Positions 8,275-20,471 of a stretch of 47,493 nt of DNA are shown one piece after another. A program made the position numbers and the translations under genes. Under the pieces are notes generated by a model, which saw only the letters and a program-made list of their open reading frames with translations, had not been told where the DNA came from and did no database searches. The first letter of the stretch is position 1, and every line of letters starts with the position of its first letter. The stretch is taken from assembly GCA_027415345.1 (NCBI GenBank), contig DAIBTC010000003.1, forward strand, positions 1-47,493, in the 5' to 3' direction. The stretch is from Nitrospirota bacterium (lineage in GTDB: Bacteria; Nitrospirota; Leptospirillia; Leptospirillales; Leptospirillaceae).

Positions 8275-10434
8275 TCACAGCCTCCAGATCGATTTGACAA
8301 ACTGTTCGTCGGGAACCTGAATCGACAGGGTGTGGCCCCGGGGACACTGGTCGACCATCGTCTCTCCCTCGTAGAGCTCGAACAGGGCCCCGACCCACTC
8401 CCCGGGTTCAAGACCCAGGATCCGGTAGGGAATGGCGATTTCCCCGATCTTTTTAAATCCCCACCGGGCCTTTCCCCCCTCGGTTCCCTCAAGGGGGATC
8501 TCCCCCGTTCCGGGGGCAAGCGGACAGCGGATCTTTGTTTCCCGATGGTCGAGAAACCGGAGGACAAGGAGGGAATCGTGCCGCTCTTCATTCCGGTAGT
8601 TCTCGTCGAAGTCCACCCGGATGTAAAGAGTCTCCTCGTCAAAGCCGTAATAGATGGCCGCGAGCGGAGTCTCCCGGAGATACATGGAGCCCTGGAGCTT
8701 GTGGTTGTCGAAGAATCCGGCCCCGGTCCATTCGAAATAATGGGTGACCTCTCCGTCGATGATCGGCCTGATGAAGTCCACCGGAAGGGTGACCCCCGTC
8801 CCCATCTCCGTCTCCCGGATGGGCTCGTTTAGGAGAATGGGAGGGGAGAGTCCCAGAATCCGGTAGACATTCTGCTGGTGGACACGGAAAAGGCGGTCGA
8901 ACTCGGGGGACTGGAGGCTCTTGAAATCGTCCCCGTACCACCAGAACCAGTCGGAGCCTTCGGCGGCAAAGAGTTCCCGGCGGGCCCGCTCGACCGTGTC
9001 CGCGGGCATCTTTTTCCCCAGGTCTCCCTTCGTCGCCTCCGCGAAGGCCTTCCGGGTCTCCCCGAGAAAATTCCATCCCTTGTTGTCCTCGGGGTGGCCG
9101 ATCCAGATCTTGAAGTCGTGGTTGATCCAGGATCCCGTGGCCAGCCTGTCGATCGGCCGGGCCGTCGTTTGCGACAGGCTTCCCGAGACGGTCTCGGTCC
9201 GGAGGAAGGGGTGGGCGGAGAGCCTTTCGAAGACCGTTTTCAGGAAGTGGAACCCTCCATCGGCATAGGCTTCCCAGGGATTTTCCCCGTCGAGGATGAT
9301 CGGGATCGTGGCATTTCGGCCGGCGACCTCTTCCCGCTTCGCGATCTGCTCCATGAGTCCCAGAAGGTCTGAGGCCGCCTCCGTCCCGTTGTACCGGGCA
9401 TAGGCGAATCCGATCCGGTCCGACAGGTTCCGGTCCCGGAAGACCATCCTGACCTTCGCCCCGTCAATGGTGACCTCGTAAGGTTCGTACAGGCTCCCCT
9501 CCTTGAGGTTGGCCATCTCCCGGGAGATGAAGAGGATGTCCTCGTCGGAGGCCATCCACTCGAGCCCTGCCTTCTGGGCGATCCGGACCACCTCCGGAGA
9601 GACCGATCCTTCGGAGGGCCACATCCCCTTCGGACGAAGGCCGAAGACCTCTTCGTGTCGCCTCAGGGCGTTTTCGACCTGGAGGGCGGCATCTTCCGGC
9701 CAGGAGAACTCTTCGGGAAGGGAGAGATTGGGATGGGCCCTTCGGGCCGTCGTAGACGAGATCAGAAGGGGAAGGATGGGATGGAAGTAGGGGGAGGTCG
9801 AGATCTCGATCCGCCCCTCCTGGGCCAGGGAACGGTAGAGGGGCACCAGTTCCTTCAGGATCGCCCGCTGGAGATCGAAGAGGGCCTTCTTGTCGACCTC
9901 GGTGAAGTTCGCTCCCTGCCCGATCCACTGTTCGACCTCCGGATGGCGGGACCGGGCGGCATATCCGAACCAGGTGAGGTTGAACCACATCTGGAGGTCC
10001 AGAAAGTCCTGGGCATTCATCTGGGAGACCACCCGCCCGAAGTCGGCATCCTTCACCGGCTGCTTCGACTGGACCTTCTGCCACAGGAAAAGGTATCGCG
10101 GATAGGGTTTTATCATGGTTTCGTAGGCGCAGGAGAAGAAATTCCGGGCCAGGAAGATCTTGTCGCCGTTGTCGAGGTCGGTGGCGGGCTTTAAGGAGAG
10201 CTCCTGGTAGGAGTCCACCACCTGCCCCTCCCCCAGGGCCAGGATCTGGTCGAGCAGGATCGGGACGATATTCACCGTCTGGCGGATTTTCGGAAAGAGC
10301 CCCGCCATGTGGGGAATGTCGTAGTACCCCCGGACGCCGTGGAGACGGACCCAGGGCAGGACCATCTCGTTGGTCAGGGGATCGAAGTAGGAGGGCTGGT
10401 GCATGTGCCAGACAAACAGAACATTCGCGTTCAA
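8275..10434 (-). CDS. GH57 amylopullulanase-like glycoside hydrolase
   Basis: HMHQPSY, GMWPSEGSVS, IPIILDGENPWEAY motifs plus C-terminal beta-rich domain. Confidence 0.75.
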   Translation of the reverse strand: MNANVLFVWHMHQPSYFDPLTNEMVLPWVRLHGVRGYYDIPHMAGLFPKIRQTVNIVPILLDQILALGEGQVVDSYQELSLKPATDLDNGDKIFLARNFFSCAYETMIKPYPRYLFLWQKVQSKQPVKDADFGRVVSQMNAQDFLDLQMWFNLTWFGYAARSRHPEVEQWIGQGANFTEVDKKALFDLQRAILKELVPLYRSLAQEGRIEISTSPYFHPILPLLISSTTARRAHPNLSLPEEFSWPEDAALQVENALRRHEEVFGLRPKGMWPSEGSVSPEVVRIAQKAGLEWMASDEDILFISREMANLKEGSLYEPYEVTIDGAKVRMVFRDRNLSDRIGFAYARYNGTEAASDLLGLMEQIAKREEVAGRNATIPIILDGENPWEAYADGGFHFLKTVFERLSAHPFLRTETVSGSLSQTTARPIDRLATGSWINHDFKIWIGHPEDNKGWNFLGETRKAFAEATKGDLGKKMPADTVERARRELFAAEGSDWFWWYGDDFKSLQSPEFDRLFRVHQQNVYRILGLSPPILLNEPIRETEMGTGVTLPVDFIRPIIDGEVTHYFEWTGAGFFDNHKLQGSMYLRETPLAAIYYGFDEETLYIRVDFDENYRNEERHDSLLVLRFLDHRETKIRCPLAPGTGEIPLEGTEGGKARWGFKKIGEIAIPYRILGLEPGEWVGALFELYEGETMVDQCPRGHTLSIQVPDEQFVKSIWRL

Positions 10435-10456
10435 AAGGAGTCCCTTTCAGTGGGTC

Positions 10457-11719
10457 TTATTCCCGGTTCTCCCGGATCCACCGTTCGATTCCCTCCTGGG
10501 TCACCACCACGATTCCCCCCGATGAGACAAAAAAGAATTTTTGGTCCTCCTCAGGGTTGAATCCCACCCGGAGGTCGGCGGGAATCCGCACGTCCTTTTC
10601 GACGATGCAACGGTTCAGGCGGGCGTACCGGCCAATGTCGACCCCGTTGAAGACCACCGACTCGGAGACATGGGAATAGCTGTTGACCCGGATGCCATGA
10701 GAGAGAATCGAACGGTCGATCTGTCCCCCCGAGATGATCGAGCCGCCGCAGACGATCGAATCGGTGGCCACCCCCACCCTCTTGTTCTTCTCGTCGGCGA
10801 AGACGAATTTGGCCGGGGGAACCTGAGGACGGTAGGTCCGGATGGTCCAGTAGGGATTGTAGAGATTGAAGGAAGGGGTGACCGCGACCAGGTCCATGTT
10901 GGCTTTCCAGTAGGCATCGATGTTGCCGATATCACGCCAGTACCCCGTTTCCAGATCCTCCATCCCCGGAATGGTGTTTTTGCTGAAATCGTAGACAAAG
11001 GCTCTTCCTTCGGAGGCAAGGCGGGGAAGGATGTTGTGGCCGAAGTCGTGCTTGGAGGAGGAGATCTCCGAATCCTCCCTTAAAACATCGATCAGATCCT
11101 TCGTCCGGAAGATGTAATTTCCCATGGAGGCCAGGGCGGTCGTCCCGCCGGGAACGGTCGGCTCCGGATCTTGGGGCTTCTCCAGGAAATCCCGGATTTT
11201 CCCGTCCTCCGTCCGGATCACCCCGAACTCCCGGGCTTCGGCAAGAGGCACAGGAATGGCCGCGACGGTGACCGATCCTCCCGCTTCGACGTGATGGTCC
11301 AGCATCTGCCGGATGTTCATCTTGAAGATGTGGTCGCCGCCAAAGATGCAGACATGATCGGGCATTTCGTCAAGGATCAGGTTCATGTTCTGGAAGACGG
11401 CGTCGGCGGTTCCCTGAAACCAGTGGGGGCCGGTCCGCATCTGGGCGGGAACCGGGTCGATGTACTGGTCGAGGAGAGGCGAGAGGCGCCATCCCCGGGA
11501 GAGATGGGTGTTGAGGGAGTGAGACTTGTACTGGGTCAGGACCTTGATCTTTGTGAAACCCGAATTGACGAAGTTCGACAGGACAAAATCAATGATCCGG
11601 TAGGCACCCCCGAAGGGAACGGCCGACTTGACCCGGTCGGAGGTCAGGGGGAACAGGCGTTTCCCCTCCCCCCCTGCCAAAATGATTGCCAGAACGTTTT
11701 CCCGGTCCCGATGATCCAT
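10457..11719 (-). CDS. glgC: Glucose-1-phosphate adenylyltransferase
   Basis: AIILAGGEGKRLFPLTSDRVKSAVPFGGAYRIIDFVLSN is the classical GlgC N-terminus. Confidence 0.95.
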   Translation of the reverse strand: MDHRDRENVLAIILAGGEGKRLFPLTSDRVKSAVPFGGAYRIIDFVLSNFVNSGFTKIKVLTQYKSHSLNTHLSRGWRLSPLLDQYIDPVPAQMRTGPHWFQGTADAVFQNMNLILDEMPDHVCIFGGDHIFKMNIRQMLDHHVEAGGSVTVAAIPVPLAEAREFGVIRTEDGKIRDFLEKPQDPEPTVPGGTTALASMGNYIFRTKDLIDVLREDSEISSSKHDFGHNILPRLASEGRAFVYDFSKNTIPGMEDLETGYWRDIGNIDAYWKANMDLVAVTPSFNLYNPYWTIRTYRPQVPPAKFVFADEKNKRVGVATDSIVCGGSIISGGQIDRSILSHGIRVNSYSHVSESVVFNGVDIGRYARLNRCIVEKDVRIPADLRVGFNPEEDQKFFFVSSGGIVVVTQEGIERWIRENRE

Positions 11720-11740
11720 CGACAGCCTCCAGCAAGAGGT

Positions 11741-11947
11741 TCAGGAATTTCCGAGAAAGGTGCGGTTTAAAATGCGCAGGATTCCGGTCCGGGCGGGAGA
11801 AAGGGAAAAAAGGCCCCAGAAAAAAAGGAGGAGGGAGGAAAAAAGGTAGGCCACCCATTTTTCCCTTCGCTCATGGCGAAGGAGAAGGCGAACTGAGTAG
11901 ACCGCCCCGAATCCCCCCACGATCAGAAATATCCAGTCGTACACCAT
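11741..11947 (-). CDS. Small hypothetical membrane protein
   Basis: MVYDWIFLIVGGFGAVYSVRLLL...WVAYLFSSLLLFFWGLFSL, two predicted TM segments. Confidence 0.45.
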   Translation of the reverse strand: MVYDWIFLIVGGFGAVYSVRLLLRHERREKWVAYLFSSLLLFFWGLFSLSPARTGILRILNRTFLGNS

Positions 11948-12153
11948 TCTCCGGCCCCTTTCCTCAGGATTCATCCTACCAGAATCGAAGGAAAAGGCCA
12001 ATTGCCCGAAGCTCCTGGCTCCGGAACCCTTGGAGAAAGGGTTAATCAAGGGGGGTCAGGGATCCTGGCAAAACCCGTCGTCGAGGGTCTCGAAGTGGGA
12101 CAGGGACTCCGAAGGCCCATTTAAAGGGAAGGTTTTCAGCGGAAGTTGAGGAA

Positions 12154-12175
12154 GGGCCCGGATAAAGGCGGGCCC
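12154..12175 (-). terminator. Putative terminator of the atp operon
   Basis: GGGCCCG-N8-CGGGCCC perfect 7-bp stem 8 nt past the atpC stop; no strong U tract. Confidence 0.5.
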
Positions 12176-12182
12176 CCGACGG

Positions 12183-12617
12183 CTATTCTTCGGTGACCTG
12201 GCCCGGATGCCGGGAGGAGCGGCGGCGCGCCACGATGGATAGGCGAACCGACTCGCGCTTGAGTTCCAGGAGATAGGTCCGGCGCTCGATTTCGGAGATG
12301 GGCCTCTTCAGGGCCTCCTCGGCATTTTCGCGGGCCCGCCGCGCCAGCTGTTCGTCAATCTCGTCGGCGCGTTCTACAGTATTGGCCAGGATGATCACCG
12401 ACTTGGGAAGGACCTCGGCCACGCCTCCGCTCACGTAGTAGGAATAAAGGGCCGCCCCCTTCCGGACCACGAGCTCTCCCGGGTCAAGCAGAGAGATGAA
12501 GGGGCTGTGGCCGGTGAGGACGCCAAACTCCCCGTCCACACCCTTGGCCTTGACGAAATCCACCTCTTCGGAGATGAGCTCCCTCTCCTGAGAGACCAGC
12601 GTCAGCATGAATGCCAT
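12183..12617 (-). CDS. atpC: ATP synthase epsilon subunit
   Basis: LTLVSQERELISEEVDFVKAKGVDGEFGVLTGHSPFISLLDPG; last gene of atp operon. Confidence 0.95.
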   Translation of the reverse strand: MAFMLTLVSQERELISEEVDFVKAKGVDGEFGVLTGHSPFISLLDPGELVVRKGAALYSYYVSGGVAEVLPKSVIILANTVERADEIDEQLARRARENAEEALKRPISEIERRTYLLELKRESVRLSIVARRRSSRHPGQVTEE

Positions 12618-12620
12618 GGC

Positions 12621-14997
<2,377 letters not shown>

Positions 14998-15001
14998 CGA
15001 T

Positions 15002-16504
15002 TTATCCGTTGAAAGAGGCGGTGAATTCGGTCAAACCCGCCTTCAAGGTGGCAATCGTGGCTTCAGACAGGGCCTTCTCCTCCCGGATCGTTCCAAGAAG
15101 ATCGGCTCTGCGGCTGTCGAGATAGAGGAAGAATTCCTTTTCGAAGGCCGCGATGCGGTCCGGCTTGACCCCGTCGAGAAAGCCGTTCGTCACCGCAAAG
15201 ATGATCGCGATCTGCTTTTCGACGGGCAGGGGTGAATAGTGCCCCTGCTTCAGGATTTCCGTCAGCCTGAGGCCCCTCTCGATCTGGTCGCGGGTGGTCT
15301 TGTCGAGATCGGAGGCAAACTGGGCAAAGGCCGCCAGTTCCCGGAACTGGGCCATTTCAAGGCGCATTTTTCCCGCCACCTGCTTCATCGCCTTGATCTG
15401 GGCGGCCCCTCCGACACGGGAGACGGAAATGCCCGGATTGATGGCCGGCCGGATCCCCGAATAGAAGAGGTCGGTCTCGAGGTAGATCTGGCCGTCGGTG
15501 ATGGAGATGACATTGGTCGGAACGAAGGCGGAAACGTCGCCAGCCTGGGTCTCGATGATGGGGAGGGCCGTCAGGGATCCCCCTCCGTTCTTTTCGTTGA
15601 GGCGGGCCGCCCGCTCGAGAAGACGGGAATGGAGATAGAAGACGTCTCCGGGATAGGCCTCGCGCCCCGGAGGACGCCGAAGAAGGAGGGACATCTGGCG
15701 GTAGGCCCAGGCATGCTTTGTCAGATCATCGTAGACAATGAGGGCATCCATCCCGCGGTCCCGGAAATATTCTCCCATGGCGCAGCCGGCGTAAGGAGCG
15801 ATGTACTGGAGGGCGGCAGGTTCCGCCGCAGAGGCGGACACGACGATCGTATAGTCCAGAGCTCCGTGCTTCTCCAGGGTCCGGACCACATTCACGACGC
15901 TCGAGGCCTTCTGGCCGATGGCGACGTAAATGCAGACCACGTTGTTCCCCTTCTGGTTGATGATGGTGTCGAGGGCGATCGTGGTCTTTCCGGTCTGCCG
16001 GTCTCCGATGATGAGCTCGCGCTGGCCGCGGCCGATGGGAATCATGGCATCGATCGACTTGATCCCCGTCTGGAGGGGAACAGAGACGGACTTTCGCGTG
16101 GAAACCCCCGGAGCGATCTTTTCGATAGGGGAGTGGAGCTCAGCCTTGACCGGGCCCTTCCCGTCGAGCGGCTCCCCCATGGGGTTGACCACACGACCGA
16201 CCAGGCCGGGTCCGACCGGGACCTCCATGATCTTTCCCGTCGTCCGGACCTCGTCTCCGACAACGGCCTCCTCGCCGCCCTCGAGAATCACGGCCCCGAT
16301 TTCGTTTTCCTCGAGGTTCAAAACCAGGGCCGAGCCGCCCTTGATGATTTCGAGCATCTCCCCGTACATGGCCTTTTCAAGCCCCGAGATGCGAAGGATT
16401 CCGTCTCCTGAGGAGAGGATTGTTCCGCGATCGGAGGTCTCGACCCCTCCCTTGAAGCTTCCCAGGTTTTTCATCAGGTTTTCGGTAATATCTGAACTTT
16501 TCAA
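15002..16504 (-). CDS. atpA: ATP synthase alpha subunit
   Basis: [19 protein letters not shown], full-length 500 aa. Confidence 0.97.
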   Translation of the reverse strand: MKSSDITENLMKNLGSFKGGVETSDRGTILSSGDGILRISGLEKAMYGEMLEIIKGGSALVLNLEENEIGAVILEGGEEAVVGDEVRTTGKIMEVPVGPGLVGRVVNPMGEPLDGKGPVKAELHSPIEKIAPGVSTRKSVSVPLQTGIKSIDAMIPIGRGQRELIIGDRQTGKTTIALDTIINQKGNNVVCIYVAIGQKASSVVNVVRTLEKHGALDYTIVVSASAAEPAALQYIAPYAGCAMGEYFRDRGMDALIVYDDLTKHAWAYRQMSLLLRRPPGREAYPGDVFYLHSRLLERAARLNEKNGGGSLTALPIIETQAGDVSAFVPTNVISITDGQIYLETDLFYSGIRPAINPGISVSRVGGAAQIKAMKQVAGKMRLEMAQFRELAAFAQFASDLDKTTRDQIERGLRLTEILKQGHYSPLPVEKQIAIIFAVTNGFLDGVKPDRIAAFEKEFFLYLDSRRADLLGTIREEKALSEATIATLKAGLTEFTASFNG

Positions 16505-16584
16505 GGCACCCTCATATCGATTGAATGTCGCCCGCCCGGCGGGTCCTTATTCTGCGCCCGGAACACCCCCCTCGGGGGAGTCTC

Positions 16585-17196
16585 TCAGGCCGTTCTCAAC
16601 AGCTGACGCTCGAGTTCCCTTATCCTGGCCGCAAGACTCGCATCCCAAACCCGGGAGCCGATCCGGATTTCAAGGCCGGCCAAAAGTTCGGGCCGGACCT
16701 TCCAGACGGGCTTGACGGAAAGACGCTGGTCCGGAGATTTGGAGGCTGCCAGTTCCCGGCCCGGTCCCTCATTGACGAAACGAAGAAGGGCTTGGGTAAT
16801 TTTCGCCTGGAGATCGGAAGGGAGCGGAGCGGGAGAATGGACCTCCACCACGACCCGGCCAGACTGAAGGTCGAAACGTGTCTCCAGGGCCCTTGCCAGA
16901 TGGGGGATTCCCTCCCACAGATTCCCCTTGAGGAGGGGCTCAAGAAGGAGCTCCTCCTGACCCGGAAGCTCCTGGCCCAGGGATTCGGAAAGAAGATTCC
17001 GGAAAAAACCTGTCTTGTCTTCGAGGGAATACCGTCCATCCAGGGCAAAACTCATCGCCGGACGAATTTTCCGGACTCGGGTCATGAGATCCAGGATGGC
17101 CATCCACCGGTCAAGCTTTCCTTCATCCGTTCCGATCGTGCCGGCGATCGCTTCGGCCCATTTGTCCAGAAAACGTTCATCAAGGCGCCGCCCCAT
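16585..17196 (-). CDS. atpH: ATP synthase delta subunit (OSCP-like)
   Basis: Position between atpF and atpA; GLEIRIGSRVWDASLAARIRELERQL C-terminus. Confidence 0.88.
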   Translation of the reverse strand: MGRRLDERFLDKWAEAIAGTIGTDEGKLDRWMAILDLMTRVRKIRPAMSFALDGRYSLEDKTGFFRNLLSESLGQELPGQEELLLEPLLKGNLWEGIPHLARALETRFDLQSGRVVVEVHSPAPLPSDLQAKITQALLRFVNEGPGRELAASKSPDQRLSVKPVWKVRPELLAGLEIRIGSRVWDASLAARIRELERQLLRTA

Positions 17197-17702
17197 CAGC
17201 CGGCCTTCCTCTCGTCGAGCGCTTTCATCGCCTTGTTGATAAAGAGAACCTTCTGGGTGTCCGAGAGGCTTTCCTCAAGAAGGGTTTCGAGACTCCGAAC
17301 GATGAGGGTCACCGTCTCCGTCCGGAGGTCCGCCTTCATCTTTTCCCGGTCGGCCGCGATCTGGGCCGTGGCCTTGTCGAGTTCCGCCTTGACGGAAAGG
17401 GCCAGTTCCTTTTCCCGTTCCTCCCGGAGCGTCCGGGCCATTTCCTCGGCCTGGCGAATCATGGCGTCGGATTGGGCCCTGGCTTTTTCGAGAAGGGCAC
17501 GCTGCTCGGCCAGAAGCCGTTCGGACTCCTCCCGGTTGGCCCGGGCGGCCTCGAGGTCGGAGGAGACCTTTTTCCGGCGCTCCTCAAGGATCCGTGTCAT
17601 GGCGGGGTACAGGTATTTCGCGACGATCAGAAGCATCAGCGCAAAGGACACCACCGACCAGAAGACAAGAGAGGGAAAAAATTTCGTATCAAACTGAGGC
17701 AT
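17196..17702 (-). CDS. atpF: ATP synthase b subunit
   Basis: N-terminal TM segment then long charged helix; operon position. Confidence 0.92.
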   Translation of the reverse strand: MPQFDTKFFPSLVFWSVVSFALMLLIVAKYLYPAMTRILEERRKKVSSDLEAARANREESERLLAEQRALLEKARAQSDAMIRQAEEMARTLREEREKELALSVKAELDKATAQIAADREKMKADLRTETVTLIVRSLETLLEESLSDTQKVLFINKAMKALDERKAG

Positions 17703-17798
17703 GGTCCAATCCTTTGATTCCCTGATGGTGATCCGTCCGACTGACGTGAATCAGGCGGGCCGTCCGGAAACTCCAGACTTTCGGATCCTGAAAGAGGT

Positions 17799-18029
17799 CT
17801 ACTTTCTGAGACCCATGATGATAAAGGCGATCACGAGTGCATAGAGGGCCACGGCTTCCGAGAGGGCGAAGCCCAGCCACATGTACTTGGAGACGCGGCC
17901 TTCGATCTCGGGCTGGCGGGCGACGGCCTCGATCATTTTCCCGAAGATATACCCGATTCCGGCTCCCGATCCGGCCACACCGATCGCCGCGGCACCCATA
18001 CCGATCAACGCTGCTGCATGCACATCCAT
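17799..18029 (-). CDS. atpE: ATP synthase c subunit
   Basis: GSGAGIG motif, RQPE loop, ALSEAVALYALV carboxylate helix; AGGAGG SD. Confidence 0.96.
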   Translation of the reverse strand: MDVHAAALIGMGAAAIGVAGSGAGIGYIFGKMIEAVARQPEIEGRVSKYMWLGFALSEAVALYALVIAFIIMGLRK

Positions 18030-18065
18030 GAAAAAGTTCCTCCTGATGATTGAAATAAACTGTCG

Positions 18066-18800
18066 TTAGTGGTTCAACTTCATCGCCTGCCCCAGGTAGA
18101 CGGCGGAGAGAACGGCGAAGATATAAGCCTGGATAAAGGCCACCAGGACTTCGAGCAGGTAAAGGACGACTGAAATGGAAAAAGGGAGCCACTTGAGATA
18201 GATCGCAAGCGAGGTCGTCAGGCTCAGGAGCACGAAGAGGATCGTATGCCCGGCCGTCATGTTGGCGAAGAGACGAACCGCCAGGGAGAGAGGACGCGCA
18301 AGCTGTGAGATGATCTCGATCGGGACGACAAGAGGCATCATCCATCCGGGAACTCCTTCCGGGACCAGGATCGAGAGGAACTTCAACCCGTGCTTCACAA
18401 ACCCGATCACAAGGCTGATGAGATAGACCGTGAGGGCCAGGAGGCCCGTGACGACGATCTGGGAGGTGATCGTATAGACCCCCGGAATCAGGCCCAGAAA
18501 ATTGCTGAGAAAGACGAAGAGAAAGAGGACGAAAATCGGAAGGAGGAACTTTTTCCGGTTTTCCGCGCCTACATTTTCGTCAACGACCGTCGTCAGCGTT
18601 TCAAAGAGCATCTCGAGAGTCGTCTGGAAACGTCCCGGAACGAGGGTCGCCACCCGGACAAAATACAGGCTCGCCAGGGCCGTGATCCCTACCATCAACC
18701 ACAGGGAGACCACCGCCTGGGTCACGGAAATATCGAATCCCAGGAGATGAAGCCGGATGATCGGATGAAGGAAGAACTCTTCCAGAGGATTGCCCTGCAA
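18066..18800 (-). CDS. atpB: ATP synthase a subunit
   Basis: LARPLSLAVRLFANMTAGH; TTG start at 18800 with GGAGG SD. Confidence 0.95.
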   Translation of the reverse strand: MQGNPLEEFFLHPIIRLHLLGFDISVTQAVVSLWLMVGITALASLYFVRVATLVPGRFQTTLEMLFETLTTVVDENVGAENRKKFLLPIFVLFLFVFLSNFLGLIPGVYTITSQIVVTGLLALTVYLISLVIGFVKHGLKFLSILVPEGVPGWMMPLVVPIEIISQLARPLSLAVRLFANMTAGHTILFVLLSLTTSLAIYLKWLPFSISVVLYLLEVLVAFIQAYIFAVLSAVYLGQAMKLNH

Positions 18801-18845
18801 CCATGCCTCCCAATGTTTCGAAAATTCGGCGGAAGAGCCGGAACC

Positions 18846-19073
18846 TCAGCTCTTGTCGCTGTCGTCGTCGATCAGCCGGCTCATCTCCCGGTAGACCAGC
18901 CAGAAACCGGTCACACCGCCGACCACCAGCCCCAGGAGCGACAGTGCCGGAAAAATCTTCATCTTCAGGATCGTATCGAGGTAGTACCCGACAGCGGCGA
19001 AGGAAAAGGTCACCGCCACCAGCTCGAAGCCGACCCTCGCAATGAACCAGCCACCCCGGTTTTGTTGCGCCAT
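18846..19073 (-). CDS. AtpI/AtpZ-family small membrane protein
   Basis: 75 aa with two TM segments at the head of the atp operon. Confidence 0.75.
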   Translation of the reverse strand: MAQQNRGGWFIARVGFELVAVTFSFAAVGYYLDTILKMKIFPALSLLGLVVGGVTGFWLVYREMSRLIDDDSDKS

Positions 19074-19159
19074 GAGAAAACCTTCAGGCTAGAACAGATA
19101 TCCGGAACGTCGCGGACCCGTGATACATTTTTTCTTTCTTAAAAACGCATATCTTTTTT

Positions 19160-19188
19160 ATTTTAGCCACCAAATGAAAAATATTCAA
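19160..19188 (-). promoter_or_regulatory. Near-consensus sigma70-like promoter for the atp operon
   Basis: On minus strand TTGAAT (19188-19183), 17-nt spacer, TAAAAT (19165-19160), ~85 nt upstream of atpI/Z start. Confidence 0.7.
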
Positions 19189-19324
19189 GCCATATTCCGT
19201 CCACATCCCGGAAAGGGCGATACCCCGGGCGGTCTTTCTTGGCTTCCGGGCGTGGACCGGTGTACCCTAAGAACAATGAGTCTTCCGGAATGGAAGACCT
19301 CGGGAAACCCTGATCTGAGGACTT

Positions 19325-19840
19325 ATGATGATTCCCCGCATTCTCTGGCTTGTCTACGGATACCTGCTGGTCTTCATGACGGGAGGGGCGCTCCTGATGA
19401 CCCTGTTCGTCGCCCCCTCCCTTTTTGCGCACCTGGGGGTCGCGAAGGCAGGAGAGGCCGTGTCGGTCCTTTTTCCAGGGTATTTTCACCTTCTCTTTAC
19501 CGGGGCGATCATCGAGGTCTCCCTCCTCCTGCTCCTCTCCCGGATTTCCTCACGTCCCACCCGGGCCCTCCTTTGGGGATGGACGGGTGGTCTGGTCCTT
19601 TCGGGGGCCCTGGCCCTCTACCTGGGGCCCCATGCCCTGGAACTCAAGCGGCTGCACGACCAGATGCCGGCCGATGTTGCGAGGGCGGACGCCTTCGCCA
19701 TGGCCCATCGCATCACCTTTCTCATCAACCTCTCGCTCCTCCTGGGCCTTCTGGGAGCCACCCTCTCCCTTCTTTCGGGGACCGTCAGCCCGCCCCCGGA
19801 AAGAGCTCATCCGGGCCAGCCGCCAGGAAGTCCGGCCTGA
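19325..19840 (+). CDS. DUF4149-like integral membrane protein
   Basis: Four hydrophobic segments, VAPSLFAHLGVAKAGEAVSVLFPGYFHL and KRLHDQM pattern. Confidence 0.65.
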   Translation: MMIPRILWLVYGYLLVFMTGGALLMTLFVAPSLFAHLGVAKAGEAVSVLFPGYFHLLFTGAIIEVSLLLLLSRISSRPTRALLWGWTGGLVLSGALALYLGPHALELKRLHDQMPADVARADAFAMAHRITFLINLSLLLGLLGATLSLLSGTVSPPPERAHPGQPPGSPA

Positions 19841-20453
19841 AGGAGGGATTCCCCCCCGGGTCTCCAAATCCCCACAGGACCCCGCAGGTTTTCACTCCGG
19901 CCCTGACCCCGGCCTCGATGTCCACCGCGCTGTCCCCGACCATGAGGACCCGGACGGGATCGACCCCGCGCCCTTCCACGACATGAAGGATCGGCATGGG
20001 GTGAGGCTTTCGTTCGGAACAGGAATCCCCTCCCACGATTTCTACAAAAAATCGGTCGGCTCCCAGCCTTTCGAGAAGGGAGCGGCACAGTCCCTCCCTT
20101 TTGTTCGAGACCACGGCCGAAGGAACGGAAAGCCGGGCGATCCCCTCCAAAATCCCGTCATAGAACCGGGTGTTGTCCGCCAGGTGAATGCGGTACCACT
20201 CCAGGAAGAGATCGATCGCCTTCTCTACCGTCTCCGGGGAGGTGTCCTTCGGAAGCGCCTCGGTCACGAGATGCCGCACTCCCTGACCCACCATCCGGGA
20301 AAAACGGTCGAAAGGGACAAGCGGATACCCCAGGGCCCTCATGGCCACGTTCGTCGCCTCCACCAGGTCCAGCCGCGAATCCACCAGCGTCCCGTCCAGG
20401 TCCCAGAGGACCAGTTCGTAGTCTGACAATCTCACCCTAGGGCTTTCGGTCAT
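19785..20453 (-). CDS. gph: HAD-family phosphoglycolate phosphatase-like
   Basis: LWDLDGTLVDSRLDLVEATN, VVSNKREGLCRSLL, MVGDSAVDIEAGVRAGV. Confidence 0.85.
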   Translation of the reverse strand: MTESPRVRLSDYELVLWDLDGTLVDSRLDLVEATNVAMRALGYPLVPFDRFSRMVGQGVRHLVTEALPKDTSPETVEKAIDLFLEWYRIHLADNTRFYDGILEGIARLSVPSAVVSNKREGLCRSLLERLGADRFFVEIVGGDSCSERKPHPMPILHVVEGRGVDPVRVLMVGDSAVDIEAGVRAGVKTCGVLWGFGDPGGNPSFRPDFLAAGPDELFPGAG

Positions 20454-20471
20454 TCCTCTCTCCTCATTTTT

